Origin: Auriscalpium vulgare
Taxonomy: Eukaryota; Basidiomycota; Agaricomycetes; Russulales; Auriscalpiaceae
Length of the DNA stretch: 64,000 nt
Direction of reading: 5' to 3'
Assembly (NCBI GenBank): GCA_019915015.1
Contig: JAHBBC010000041.1
Span: 177,557-241,556, forward strand
Part shown: one piece after another, positions 1-10,796 of the stretch
How the letters are laid out: every line of letters begins with the position of its first letter
How positions within the stretch are numbered: the stretch's first letter is position 1
The notes under the pieces: generated by a model
Told to the model about the DNA's origin: nothing
The model's database searches: none
What the model saw: only the letters and a program-made list of their open reading frames with translations
Position numbers and translations under genes: made by a program

Positions 1-1567
1 TTCGGTAAAGTGCTGTAAGTGACATACACACAGGATAGATTGGGTGTGATGAGACGATGATGTCACTTAACAGGTACGAGCGGCCCGCCATGCGCACATT
101 GCACCTGAAGAACATTGGCAAGGTAAATCAAAGAGCGATGAGGGTTTCGTACTTGACGAAAGCTTTTGTAGGTACCGGCCGCTTTCCGTTTCTATCCCCG
201 TGAAATCGACAGCCCCATCCGTAAGTTCCTGCTTTCATCGATGGCCGTATTTATCATCTTACTTCTGGCATACACAGACCCCGACTGGCTGGAGATTAGT
301 CCATTGACTGTCAGTCCGTCCCACATGCTATCTTGCACCGTCGCTTACGCGTTCGTCGCTGTTCAGGGCTTCCTACTTCCCGGAGAGGCAATGCCTCTCA
401 CTTTCCGGGTGCTAGTGACGCGCACTTCTGCCGCGCGACTCAACCTCCACCAGGTGAAACTCTCCGTGCTCCTTATCCTGCACACCGCGCTAGGTCAGGA
501 CCTTTTCATATCCGCGTCCGGGCAATACGGTACGTCTCCGCTTTATCTTCGGGTGGACATCGCGTTTCTCACGTCCGCGATGTCCTTGCTCAAAATAGAG
601 TCGACGTGCTTCGGTAATAGTTTGGCTACGCTGACCCGTCTTCCGGGGCCGATCCGCGAGCTCAAGGGCGAGGAAGATCTGATACCGGAGGCGCAGTCCA
701 GGAACTCGTCGCGTGAAGCAATGAAACTCGTCAACTGGCTGATGAGCAACGATGTCGCGACAGTGGTAAGTGTTCCGCGCAATTTACTCTGCCGTATTTA
801 GTCCTCATTTACCCGCGACAGGATGACTTGTTCTTTGCTCGCGGGGACGAAGAGCTCGTCGCACAAATTCGAGAGGTAAACTATCCTGTCTTTAGCTCGC
901 GTCACTGATCCTGACGGCTGCTGCTCTCAGTGTCTAGACACTGGGACCGACTTCCCAGCGCCGCCAAAACCACCCCCACATCATACCATAGACTCCAGCT
1001 ATGCGCGCGCCGTCGCGACTACCCTTGTGGACTTCCTGGACTCCCTCCCAGAGCCCGTGATCCCTGTGGCGCTACATGTTCGCTGTGCAGGGATTGCAAG
1101 CCGCGACGCCGCGTATGAGGTTCGTTTGGGTGCCAGATGCCTTCTCTGTCCTTGTTGATGAAATTTGCAGATGCTATCTTTGTTCCCACCAGCGTCTGTG
1201 AATGTGAGCGAAGGGTGGAGACATCCGTCTATTGCGAGACTGACTTATCTTTCAGCTGTGGATCGCAGTCACCGCTTTTCTTCACCTACTAGTGCTGCAG
1301 AATGTGATGACTGAAGTTCCGCTGGACAAGAAGGAAGAGCTTGATCAAGCTACAGTGACACCCGTCGTGAGCGAGAAATCCTCGTTGCCTGAAGCTGAGA
1401 AACTCGGTATGGGGATCTTGTTGTCGTCGGTCCTCGTCGTATTCGCTCATCTCAGTCACCCAGCTGCTATATTCGCACCTTTACTCCTGCGTGACGACAT
1501 CGAGGCCCCCGCACCAGTCTCTCTGCTAGAGAAGCGGAGATTCCTACTATACTTCATGGAGGGGTAA
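1..1567 (+). CDS. OCRL/INPP5B-like inositol 5-phosphatase, C-terminal ASH-RhoGAP part (5' truncated by window edge)
   Basis: Eight exons splice cleanly: 1-14, 74-122, 172-220, 278-765, 822-875, 931-1119, 1171-1203 and 1256-1567 (stop TAA), about 395 residues. The first ~80 residues read as an ASH-type beta-sandwich (YERPAMRTLHLKNIGKVPA, then HPDWLEISP and GFLLPGE). After that comes a RhoGAP-like fold: LPGPIRELKGEEDLIP, EAMKLVNWL, CLDTGTDFP and LVDFLDSLPEPVIP. In OCRL/INPP5B proteins this ASH-RhoGAP module follows the 5-phosphatase domain, binds Rab/Rho GTPases and lacks GAP activity. The phosphatase catalytic domain must lie upstream of the window. A likely role is phosphoinositide turnover on endocytic membranes; that is inferred from the family. 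Confident for the domain, less so that the missing N-terminus is a phosphatase. Confidence 0.85.
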
Positions 1568-1716
1568 ACACCTCTACTGCTTTATTAATTTAGTGCCACA
1601 GATATGATTCCAATGATACATTTATATTGTAGCAGGTCTTTCTTCGTGCAGTTATACGGCCTGACGTTCACATTCTATGAGCTACATTGGCGATGCACGG
1701 GCTGCGATCGATCGAT

Positions 1717-3180
1717 TCAGCCAAACATCTTCTTGAAAGCCTTCTTTTCCTTGTCTCGCTTCTCCTTCTTGCGCTGCCGCACACGCTCCAGCTCACCAGC
1801 GATCGCCTTGTCGTCCTTTGCATACTTGAGGGCCTCCACAAGTGTCTTCTCGGCACTGTCGTCATCTTTCAGCCCGGCATATGCAATGCCCTGTCGGTAC
1901 AGTGCTTTTGCTGAGATGTAAAATCACCATAAGCCGCCCATCAATACTCGCGGGAGCAGAATTGACGCACCTTTGTCCGCGTCGCTCAATTCTAGCGCGA
2001 GTGCACGCTGGGTCAACCCCAGCGCCTCTCGCGCACCATCGGGCGTTCGCAGGGCGGCGAGAGCCGAGTTCAACAAGATCGGGGCTCGCAGCGCGTCGAA
2101 CGAGTCCTTCAGCTCAGGCGGCGCGTCATCCGGCAGCACAGGGTGCACATCCAGATACCTAATAGCCTTCTGCCACTTCTTCAACGCGTCTGGCGCATTG
2201 CCGTCCTTCCAGAGCTTGTTGCCGATCTCGCGCAGAGAGCGCGCAGCGTTGAGGGCGGTGGGCGGATGCTGCACGTCGTGCTCATCGTCGTCGGGGTAGT
2301 CTTCCCAAACATCACCATCGGCGGGCGCCGCCGCGCTCTCTGCAAGCGAGGGGTCATCTGGGGAGAGGACCCCACAGTTGGCAATGGTGATGGGGACGGT
2401 GGGTGCGTCGCCAGAGGAAGTTGGGTAGTTCTCGACTTGCCGTACTAAAGAGGAGTCGTTGTAAGCTGGTAAGCTGGAAAATGCAGTGTCGAAGACAGGA
2501 GCGCACCGATGGACTTGCCGCGAAGAACTTCACCGAAAACGACGTGCTTGCCATCGAGATGGGGCGTCGGAACTGTCGTGATGAAGAACTGAGATCCGTT
2601 CGTGTTCGGGCCCGCGTTCGCCTGTGCCCTAATCAGAATGAATACACAGAAAGGAATAGTGGTGGCTGACGCACCATGGAAAGCAAGAATGGCTTCGTGT
2701 GCTTCATCGGAAAAGCCTCGTCCTCAAACTTCTCGCCGTAGATCGACTCGCCACCGGTGCCTGCGATATCGTGAGGTTCTCACTTTCTTGTACGACGCAG
2801 GAGACGTACCATTGCCGGCGGTGAAGTCGCCACCCTGTATCATGAATCTGTAAAATGGCAGGCATCAGTACCTATCCGTACAGCCCGGTCAATGGTGCGC
2901 ACTTCTTAATTATGCGGTGGAACCCGCTGCCTTTATACCATAGCGGCTTGCCGGACTTGCTCTCGCCCTTTTCGCCTGTACATAGCGCGCCTGTATCATG
3001 GATTCATGAATCACAAGGTGGCTATGAGTTTGACAGTGTGTGTACAAGAACGGGTCACGTACGGAAGTTCTCAGCAGTCTTTGGCACCAGGTCGCTGTAG
3101 AGGGAGAAGATGACGCGTCCCGCAGGTTTGTCGCCTATGGAGATGTCGAAGAACGTGATCGGTCGTTCTGGCTGGGTCAT
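1717..3180 (-). CDS. CPR6: Cyclophilin-40 type peptidyl-prolyl cis-trans isomerase with TPR repeats
   Basis: The start at 3180 gives [20 protein letters not shown] and the stop is at 1717-1719 after KKMFG. Several short introns interrupt it. The N-terminal cyclophilin domain shows [69 protein letters not shown] and [12 protein letters not shown]. The position that is Trp in cyclosporin-binding cyclophilins is His here, as is usual for Cyp40. A linker rich in Asp leads to a C-terminal TPR domain ([19 protein letters not shown], then two further helical repeats) and a basic tail. Family role: Hsp90 co-chaperone that catalyses prolyl isomerisation in the cytosol. It lies tail-to-tail with the RhoGAP gene (about 150 bp apart). 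The gene symbol follows the yeast orthologue. Confidence 0.93.
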
Positions 3181-5533
3181 TTGTGCGATACTCTCTGGTT
3201 AATTGGCACGATGTGAATGGGAGTTGGAGATCGGATTCAATATAGATATTTTGCTGTTTTGTTACGTAAATGTGAGGAATTATCTAGAAATCTCTGGGCG
3301 CGCGGCGCTTGCTGCCAGGCGCCTCCATGAGTCTAGGATGAAGACAAGTCATTCCGCTACTAGCCTCCATCATCCTTCAAGCTTCTTGAAGCTTCAAGAA
3401 AAGTTCGTCGCCTGCACACAGCTACATAACAAGTCATGGGACCTGTAGTCGCGCTGAATACTCCAATCAGGGCTATAGCCATGTTCACGTCTGTCCACGC
3501 CGCACGGCGCGCACGCTACACGCACCAATGTATCATCCACGAGACACAGGTCCAGTGGCATATGTATGCGATTGGCTGTGACAGGTTAGGCCGAGATCAG
3601 ATGTCTCCCTGTGAGTGTACCAGTCGCTCCTGGGCACGTTCTATTGTGGCATGTCCATGGAACCGTTCGAACATCTTGGCTTCCTATTAGGAGGTTCGGA
3701 GGCTATCTGTGCAGACAACTCGTGGGCATACCCAGAAGACCAACTGTCAAGAAAAATGGCGGCATTGCGTAGGCGTCGCAAAGTACATGAGCGCAAAAGA
3801 TGAGGTAACGATGACTCGGCACCCTGCTATTGTCACAACGGTACCTGGTAAATTCTGATGCACCCTCTACGGAGCTCTACGGACGAGCCCGAGGCCGCGC
3901 GTCGACGGCTTCTGTATCAATGTCTAAAAAAATGATAGATTACGCCAGTGTATGTCAACTCTTTTTGCCGGTGGGAACCAATGCGCGGAGACGGGAGCCT
4001 AGCGCGGAATGTGTACCAGAGCCCCCAAGGCACGGAAATTTCTGAGATGGGCGACAGTAAGTCGGTCGGATAACGCCGGCTATGTGAAAGGGGTACTTCA
4101 ATGGTAGGAGAGGAAAGACCGCCGAAAGGCGCAAACAAACACAAAATGGAGATCCACTGGACACCACCGACCAGAAACGCCGCCTGTGAAAAGAGAGCAC
4201 TTACTGCGGAACCCCCGAGCGCTGGCTATGCCGCGGCCCGCCGGGTCGCGTTGACACGGACCAGCCGTCCGTTTCTTGAAGACATGAGTTGCGTTCCCAT
4301 AGAATAACGTTATGCACCGGCACCGACCGTAAGCAGCAGAAGATCTTGAAGTGTGATAGATTGGTTCGCGCTTTGTTCTCGGTCTGGAAAAGAGATGATA
4401 TTGTTAAAACGAGGCACACATCAGGCCTCCGGCTCGGGATCGACCTGTGTCGCGACTGCTCTCTGATAAGACCGGACGGAGAATGAGAGCGGTGAGAACC
4501 TCCCGTCCTCAACGCCCTGGAAAGAAGAGCATGTGAGCCTGCAGGTGGCTGTAAGGAGAAAATAAGACACGACAGGAGGGCTCCGCTTTATGCCCATCGC
4601 GCTGGCCGTTACATACTTGATTTGTGAGCCTCGTGTCGTAGGCACTTCACCAGGCGTGTTGGGATAAATATGATCAATGTTTCAGCAAGGCCCGTTCAAA
4701 ACAGGTTGGTGAGTAGCCAGGGGGATCAACGACTGTATCCAGGAGAACTTAGTGACTGACATGCTGCGCAGATGAATTGGGTGATAGATACCGTAAGTAG
4801 GAGCAAGAAGTGAGCGCGCCGCGGCCACACTACCACCGCAAAGTGCGACAACTCGCGGGAATGCCCTGGCACAGAGAATCGCAAGAGAATCGAGCAACGA
4901 AAGTCAAACGCACCTTCTTAGCAATTCTGTAGTTCCGGAGTTCCACAATTGGCCAAGTGTTCTACCACCGGCATCAATATTTCAAACTGGAGGTGTAAGG
5001 AGAAGTACATGGCATGTGGTGACCAAGTGTTGGTAGAGAAAGTCGTACGGGGCCGAGCCTCAGCCCGCCAGGGCGGCGCGCCGCTGTGGACGACGCCGCG
5101 CAGGTGACCGCCTCGCCACACCTTCCTTGCTCAAGCGCTCACGTTCGATCGTTGCCCTCCTAGGCTCGGAGTCGTACATGCCTCTAGCGTGTACTGCATA
5201 CGCTCTCAGATTGGATATGACGGCAAGAACAAGAATCATACCGCCGGCCGTACGCCGAACTGAACTGCAGCATTAAGTTCAGCCTGCCTAGGGCTGCATC
5301 TTTTCACGGACTCCGAGTCCCCTGGGCACACACTCAGTAGCCGGTGCTGCCCTGCTGCGGCGCGACGCTACTCCAAGAGCTCAGCGGCCTTGGCCGAAAT
5401 TCACTGTATGCGGGCTGTCCAACTATATCGAATTACCAGGCGTATGGTCGACTGCGGACCGTGTCGCTCAGCGCGCCTGTGGTCGGCCTCCGTCTAAGTC
5501 TGGAAACTGGAAGTCCCGCGCACAGCTGGGAGG
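3181..5533. other. Intergenic region between cyclophilin-40 and laccase 1
   Basis: About 2.4 kb without a convincing gene. Open frames here are short, overlap on several strands and show no spliceable family motif. The left end should hold the cyclophilin-40 promoter. The right end is the laccase 1 upstream region and contains a CCCCT (STRE-like) pentamer at 5319-5323. No tRNA cloverleaf or clear repeat was recognised. Confidence 0.5.
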
Positions 5534-5540
5534 TATAAAT
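5534..5540 (+). promoter_or_regulatory. TATA box of laccase 1
   Basis: TATAAAT lies 75 bp upstream of the laccase 1 ATG, a spacing usual for strongly regulated fungal laccase promoters. Seen directly; function inferred. Confidence 0.7.
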
Positions 5541-5608
5541 GCTCGGACACTGGGCTATGCTTTCTTCAGCGGCGTCCCCGTCTTTCCCGTGTCCCAGGCC
5601 TTGTCAAG

Positions 5609-8115
5609 ATGCTCTCCTTTACATTTTTCGCTCTTTTATTGACCTCGTTGTCTACCTCTACGTTTGCTGCCGTTGTCAGCTCCGACATACATATCACCAA
5701 CGTCGCCCTTGCGCCCGATGGTCTGTCTCGCGAGTAGGTGATTATTGATGCCCATGCAGACACACACTCACCTGTTGTTTCTGTAGTACTGTTGTCGCCG
5801 GCGGCGTTTTCCCTGCTCCTCTCATCAAAGGAAACATGGTAAGCCCTTTTTTGTCATGTCATATATGCGGAGCAAAGGGTTCATCTCAATCTCTAGGGTG
5901 ATGAATTCCAGCTCAATGTCTTCGATGACTTGACCGACTCAGATATGGACCTCGCAACCTCCATCGTAAGGAGCTAGCATTTTCTCATTGCACAACTTGG
6001 CTCACACTTGTCTTGCTTATGCAGCACTGGCACGGCTTCTTCCAGCAGTCAACCAACTACGCCGACGGTGTCTCCTTTGTCACCCAGTGCCCGCTTATCC
6101 CTGGCAGCTCTTACCTGTATGACTTCAGCGTTCCAGGACAGGCGGTAAGCGCTGCATTTCTCGCTGGCTTTGCGCATTGATCTGACTCCCATTCTTGTAT
6201 CAAGGGGACGTTCTGGTACCACAGTCACTTTGCGAATCAGTACTGCGATGGTCTACGCGGTCCGTTTGTTGTGTACGATCCGAACGATCCGAACGCGTCT
6301 CTTTACGACGTAGACGACGGTAAGGCGTGCATTATACCTTCAACCTCGGAATCTAATCATATTTCCCCACAGATTCCACCGTGATCACGCTCGCCGACTG
6401 GTAAGATTAAATACTACATATTGTCACGAAATCAAGTGACGACGCGCAAAACAGGTATCACTATCTCTCCACTGACGCGCCGGCCGTCCCAAATCCAGCC
6501 TCTACATTGATCAACGGCGCTGGGCGATACTCTGGCGCCACAACCAACCCAGATCTAGCTGTAGTAGGCGTTACATCAGGAAAACGGTGAGTTTCTCCGC
6601 GCCGCTGATACGTGGCGGAGCGGTGTCCGTACGTGATTACTGAGTGTGCTGCACGTGGATTATAGGTATCGCTTCCGCGTCGTCAATATCGCCTGCGACT
6701 CGTACTTCGTATTTTCGATCGACGGGCATCAGCTGACGATCATTGAGGCGGACGGGCAGAACACGCAGCCCCTCGTCGTGGACACGCTTCAGATCTTTGC
6801 GGGTATGAGTCCCCGTCTACTTTGATTGTTCGGTGCGGCTTGCTGATACCGACACTACCAGGTCAGAGGTACTCCGTTGTGGTACGCACCTCCTCGGGCT
6901 CGTTTTGATTATGTAGTGACATGGCCTGTACAGCTCAACGCCAGTCAATCCGTTGACAACTACTGTACGTTCCCCTCGCTTTGGTAATTGATCTATCGGC
7001 TAACCAGGCTACCATGTAGGGATTCGCTCTATTCCGGCGGGTGGTACAACCACGGGCGGCCTGAACTCTGCGATCCTGCGCTATGACGGAGCCGATGTGA
7101 CGGACCCCACCACGTCCGCCAAGACGAGCCCGCTCGCTTTGGTCGAGACCAATCTGCACGTACGAAACCTTCGTGTTGCTATCTTCTGAACAAATTCTAA
7201 GTATCAGGTTTCCACCCCATAGCCTCTGGTTGCTTCCCCTGTGGTGCGCAGTCGAACAGCACCACATCATTCGAGGATTCTCATCCAGATGTGTTTCTTT
7301 GCAGCCGGGAACCCCCTCCCCTGGTGCTGCGGACATCAATATCAATCTGGCTGTCACCAATGTACTTCCCAGTCTTTATTTCCCATGTGCTCGGGGTTGA
7401 TCACCGCGGTGTTAGGTCAATGGCCAGTTCCTTGTGAACGGCCAAAGTTTCACCGCTCCGAGTGTCCCCGTTCTGCTCCAAATTCTCAGCGGTACTTCAA
7501 ACGCGAGCGATCTACTTCCCTCGGGCAGCATCTACGCGCTCGAGCCAAATAAAGTCGTGGAGGTCACCATTCCTGGCGGTGCTGCGGGCGGTCCCGTGCG
7601 TCTTCTCTTCCTCTCATCCCGCAGCACGCCTGACAGCTACTGAATGTGTGTACAGCACCCTGTCCACCTGCACGGAGTCAGTACCTCATCGTTCTTTGTG
7701 TCAGCGCTTGCTCATCCAGTGCGCAGCACTCCTTCTACGTCGTCCGCAGTGCCGGCAACGCGACGTACAACTGGGACAACCCCGTTATACGTGATGTCGT
7801 AAGTATCGGCACAACGTCCAGCGATCAGACTACGATCAGGTTCGTTACCGACAATCCCGGCCCGTGGTTCCTCCACTGCCATATCGACTGGCATCTCAAT
7901 GAGTACGTTAGATCGGCCTGATTGCCCTAGTATCATTGACACGGAATTTCTAGGGGTTTTGCTGTTGTCTTTGCGGAGGACACCGGTGATGTGGCAACGG
8001 AGGATCCTGCCCCCGGTAGGCTTTCTGGCTTTGTGACTGTAGTCGCGACTGATGGTCACATGCAGATGCGTGGAAGGCGCTGTGTCCCGCCTACGATACA
8101 TTCATCAGCTCGTAA
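5609..8115 (+). CDS. Laccase 1 (secreted multicopper oxidase)
   Basis: A laccase of roughly 520 residues in many exons. The start at 5609 gives a signal peptide ([20 protein letters not shown]) followed by [18 protein letters not shown]. All four copper signature segments are present: [44 protein letters not shown] and [17 protein letters not shown]. The residue axial to the T1 copper is Phe, as in high-redox-potential basidiomycete laccases. The reaction is one-electron oxidation of phenols coupled to reduction of O2 to water, outside the cell. Splicing uses GT..AG introns of 50-70 nt and includes a 21-nt exon at 7223-7243 (residues PLVASPV). The stop TAA is at 8113-8115 after YDTFISS. It is a close paralogue of laccase 2 (37262-39833, opposite strand) with matching intron positions. 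No frame damage was seen. Confidence 0.96.
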
Positions 8116-9742
8116 TCTACATTGCCTCATTCATCTAATCCTCCATCGCACGCTCTTTACCAGACTCACTCTAAACTCTGGACATTTCGGACTCTGGACA
8201 TTTCGGACACTTCTCTTGAATTGAATTTTTCCAAGCACGTCTGCTCAGGACACTCCATTCGTTTTTTTTTTTACCTTCCTTTGGCTTTCAATCTTTGTGC
8301 CTTTTGGTCGCGATGCGGATATTGGGACATTGTCAGGATAGACGCGACACCATCGGCGCGGTGCCACGACGTCATGCTTCGATATTGAAATTTTGTCGAT
8401 CATCTCGAGTCCTCCTTTTCTTCGGTGCTGCGCATACAAACACCCTATGTACGCGCATCTTCCATAAAATTTACTGCGCAGCAGAGTACAGAAGAATAGT
8501 AATGATTCTTCTCGGACGGACGCCGCGTCCGACGTCTCGCTGAGTCGCGACTTCAATATCTAGTATCTTGGATACCAAGTAATGATCGAGACCTTCTCAA
8601 TTCCTTCGTTCCTCCTCGGTACCGTGGGTGCCCCTTACTGCGCAACACTTCCAGCATCGGCGCCTTCTTTGGATAGGCTCGACTTCCCTGCTCCCCGGAC
8701 GCCGCCGCCCGACATCAACTCTTGATTCTCAACTGAATTTGATTTCAACGTTCAAGACTTGTCGGACATTCAACCGACGGATGCCGGTGGTCGTATAGTC
8801 TGTTGCTGGCGAGTCTCCCTTGTGAAGGACATCGAGAGTTGATCGAGAGCCGCATCGCGGCCTGGGATCCGCCTGCGGGACTCGGGCCGCCAGTGCCGCC
8901 AGTGCCAAGCCATTTGAAGCTTGGTGAATAGTCTCCGACGACGACGACTCTCCGTAGCTGACCTTACGACCTTACCCACAGGAAGACAGTCGGTTTGTTC
9001 TGTAAGCTTGAAGCTGGAGACACACGACTAGCTATAGAGTGCTCTACCGAATATATTGCATTTGCGCCAAGATTTTGCATAGTGGACTCGGAGGCAGTGA
9101 CGCTCAGTAAAAACGAGAGTCAGCCATCGGTCCGGTGCCAGTCCAGTCGGGACCGAGCAGACTGCGGGTGGACTAATCGGCACGTTCTGTGACTAGGATC
9201 TTCCTGTCCAAGTCTCGTCTAAGTCTGAGAAATTAATTAGATCTTGATGGGAACCATTCCGACCCGTCCACTCACGGTCCGGTTACAGTCGATGCGTCAG
9301 TCCACTCAAGTCCTTTAATTGCAGGACCCCAAGGTGACGGCTACGTCATGCGTCAGTCGACTGACAGTCATGGGAACAAACTTTCATTGAAGGGGACAAT
9401 CAGTCATGTATTGGTCCGGTAGCAGTCATCTAACAGACAAGTCCTCCCGTAGTCATCTTCCAGTCCGGGAGCGTCCCGTCCCCTTTCCTGTCCACTCGTG
9501 GTCATCTTCCTGTCCAATTTTCCCGTCAACTGATAGTCACCTTCCGGTCCGGAAGCATCAGTCCGCTCGTAGTCATTGTTCAGTCGCTCGTAGTCATCTT
9601 TCAGTCACATTGCAGTCAAGCCACAGTCGGTTTTCAGTCGCAATATGTACACTATACGCCTCGCTGCTCCCTGCGCCCCATGGTCCTGCGATGCTCGCGG
9701 CGCGGCTCGCAGCGCGGTGGAGACCCGCACCTTGAGGCCTTA
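8116..9742. other. Spacer downstream of laccase 1
   Basis: About 1.6 kb with no supportable gene. It holds the laccase 1 3' flank, a perfect 16-bp tandem duplication (8175-8190 and 8191-8206, unit ACTCTGGACATTTCGG) and, from about 9110, a region rich in AGTC described separately. Confidence 0.6.
9285..9645 (+). repeat. Strand-biased AGTC array (degenerate short repeats)
   Basis: I count about 19 AGTC tetramers on the plus strand in roughly 350 bp, mostly as CAGTC or TAGTC, and only about one GACT on the same strand. Recurrent longer forms include CGTAGTCATCTT, CAGTCCG and TCATCTTCCAGTCC, giving a very loose unit of about 20 bp. A few more copies occur at 9110-9170. No coding frame explains the pattern. 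It could be a decayed minisatellite. Confidence 0.65.
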
Positions 9743-10363
9743 TCATTTCGCCTTCTTGGCCTTCCGCTAACGAGAAATGTAAGCAAGTATCCGTGGTCAA
9801 AAACCATCGTCGACGTACCTCCGTCAGCACGGCCTGGATATCTTTTTGAGAGGGCTTCAACGGGGCTGACAGGTCCATGAGCGCAGATACGAAATCTGGA
9901 TATCGTCAGGCACAAGTCCGCGAACGTATATGGTAGAAAGAGCTCACCGCCTTTATTCTTTTTCTTCGGCAACTCAATTTTGTGGGTCTCGAACCACTGC
10001 TTGAGTTCGTCCTTCGTGAGAGAAGACAAGGCGGCACGGATCTACAGGTAGATCTATGGTGAGCACAAAGGAAAGTAATACATCTGGAAGCGACGTACCG
10101 CTTCGTCGTTCTCGGGCGAGGTCGGGACATCATCGGCAGAGGAAGGCTGCCAGCGCATGATGAGAGGATGGACAACCATGTGAGAATATGGGTACTTACC
10201 GGCGCGGGAACCTTCGTAATCTTGCGTAGCTGTTCGACGATGTTCGATAAGTACGCGTCGGAGAGGAAGGCGTCCGGCTTCAGCTGCCGCTTGAAGCAAA
10301 GGTGGCGGGCTACCTTGCACGTGCGCAGGGCTGCTGCAATGAGCCGATAGGCGATGTTGGTGT
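9743..10363 (-). pseudogene. 3' part of an unidentified gene split by the hAT insertion (SAP-like C-terminus)
   Basis: Reading from the transposon leftwards on the minus strand, the frame NTNIAYRLIAAALRTCKV continues the exon that ends at the other transposon edge. It runs through PDAFLSDAYLSNIVEQL, two introns, SSLTKDELKQWFETHKIEL and SALMDLSAPLKPSQKDIQAV, and ends in RKAKKAK with the stop at 9743-9745. The LTKDELKQWFETHKIEL...FVSAL stretch resembles a SAP helix-extended-helix motif, so nucleic-acid binding is possible but unproven. The bases 10356-10363 are one copy of the 8-bp target duplication. Without the 5' part (15685-17308) this piece has no start of its own. I do not recognise the family. 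Confidence 0.75.
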
Positions 10364-10383
10364 TAGCGTTGCGGGAAAAACCT
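10364..10383 (+). repeat. Left terminal inverted repeat of the hAT element
   Basis: 20 bp beginning TAGCGTTGCGGG. It matches the right TIR except at position 4. It directly follows the GTTGGTGT target duplication. Confidence 0.95.
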
Positions 10384-10796
10384 GAGTTTTTCCCCGAAAA
10401 AGTTTTTCCCCGGTAATGTACCTGTATAGTACCGGTACCATACCTGCCCTGCCCTGGGCCCCAATATACCCGGTACAATACCTCCAGCACGTGATGTGTG
10501 TCGGCCCCTCCGGCGCCCGGCGCCGGCCCATGAGCCATGAGGCTCGCAGCCTCGCACGCAGACATGGCCGGCAGTCGTAAGGTGGTTGTGCAATGCTACG
10601 CGGATGTTTAAGGAGGTATTAGACACATCCCGCCTCGGCATGGGATAGTTGCAAGAGTGTTGTATGCAGCAACGTGTGTATGATCGACCCGTTGCTGTGA
10701 TCGACATTTACACTCCGTAGTGAGTGACTAAATGAGGGCGCAATCTTCACCTTCGACACTGGCCTAGCACATTTTGCCAACCCTCAAAACTGTCAA

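Noticed and set aside
1924..2299. Plus-strand frames over the cyclophilin-40 TPR exons
   Set aside because: They are antisense shadows of a clearly conserved minus-strand coding region.
7223..7228. A 6-nt laccase exon (CCTCTG only)
   Set aside because: Using the later GTGCGC donor gives a 21-nt exon that supplies the conserved PLVxSPV residues, and the same solution works in laccase 2.
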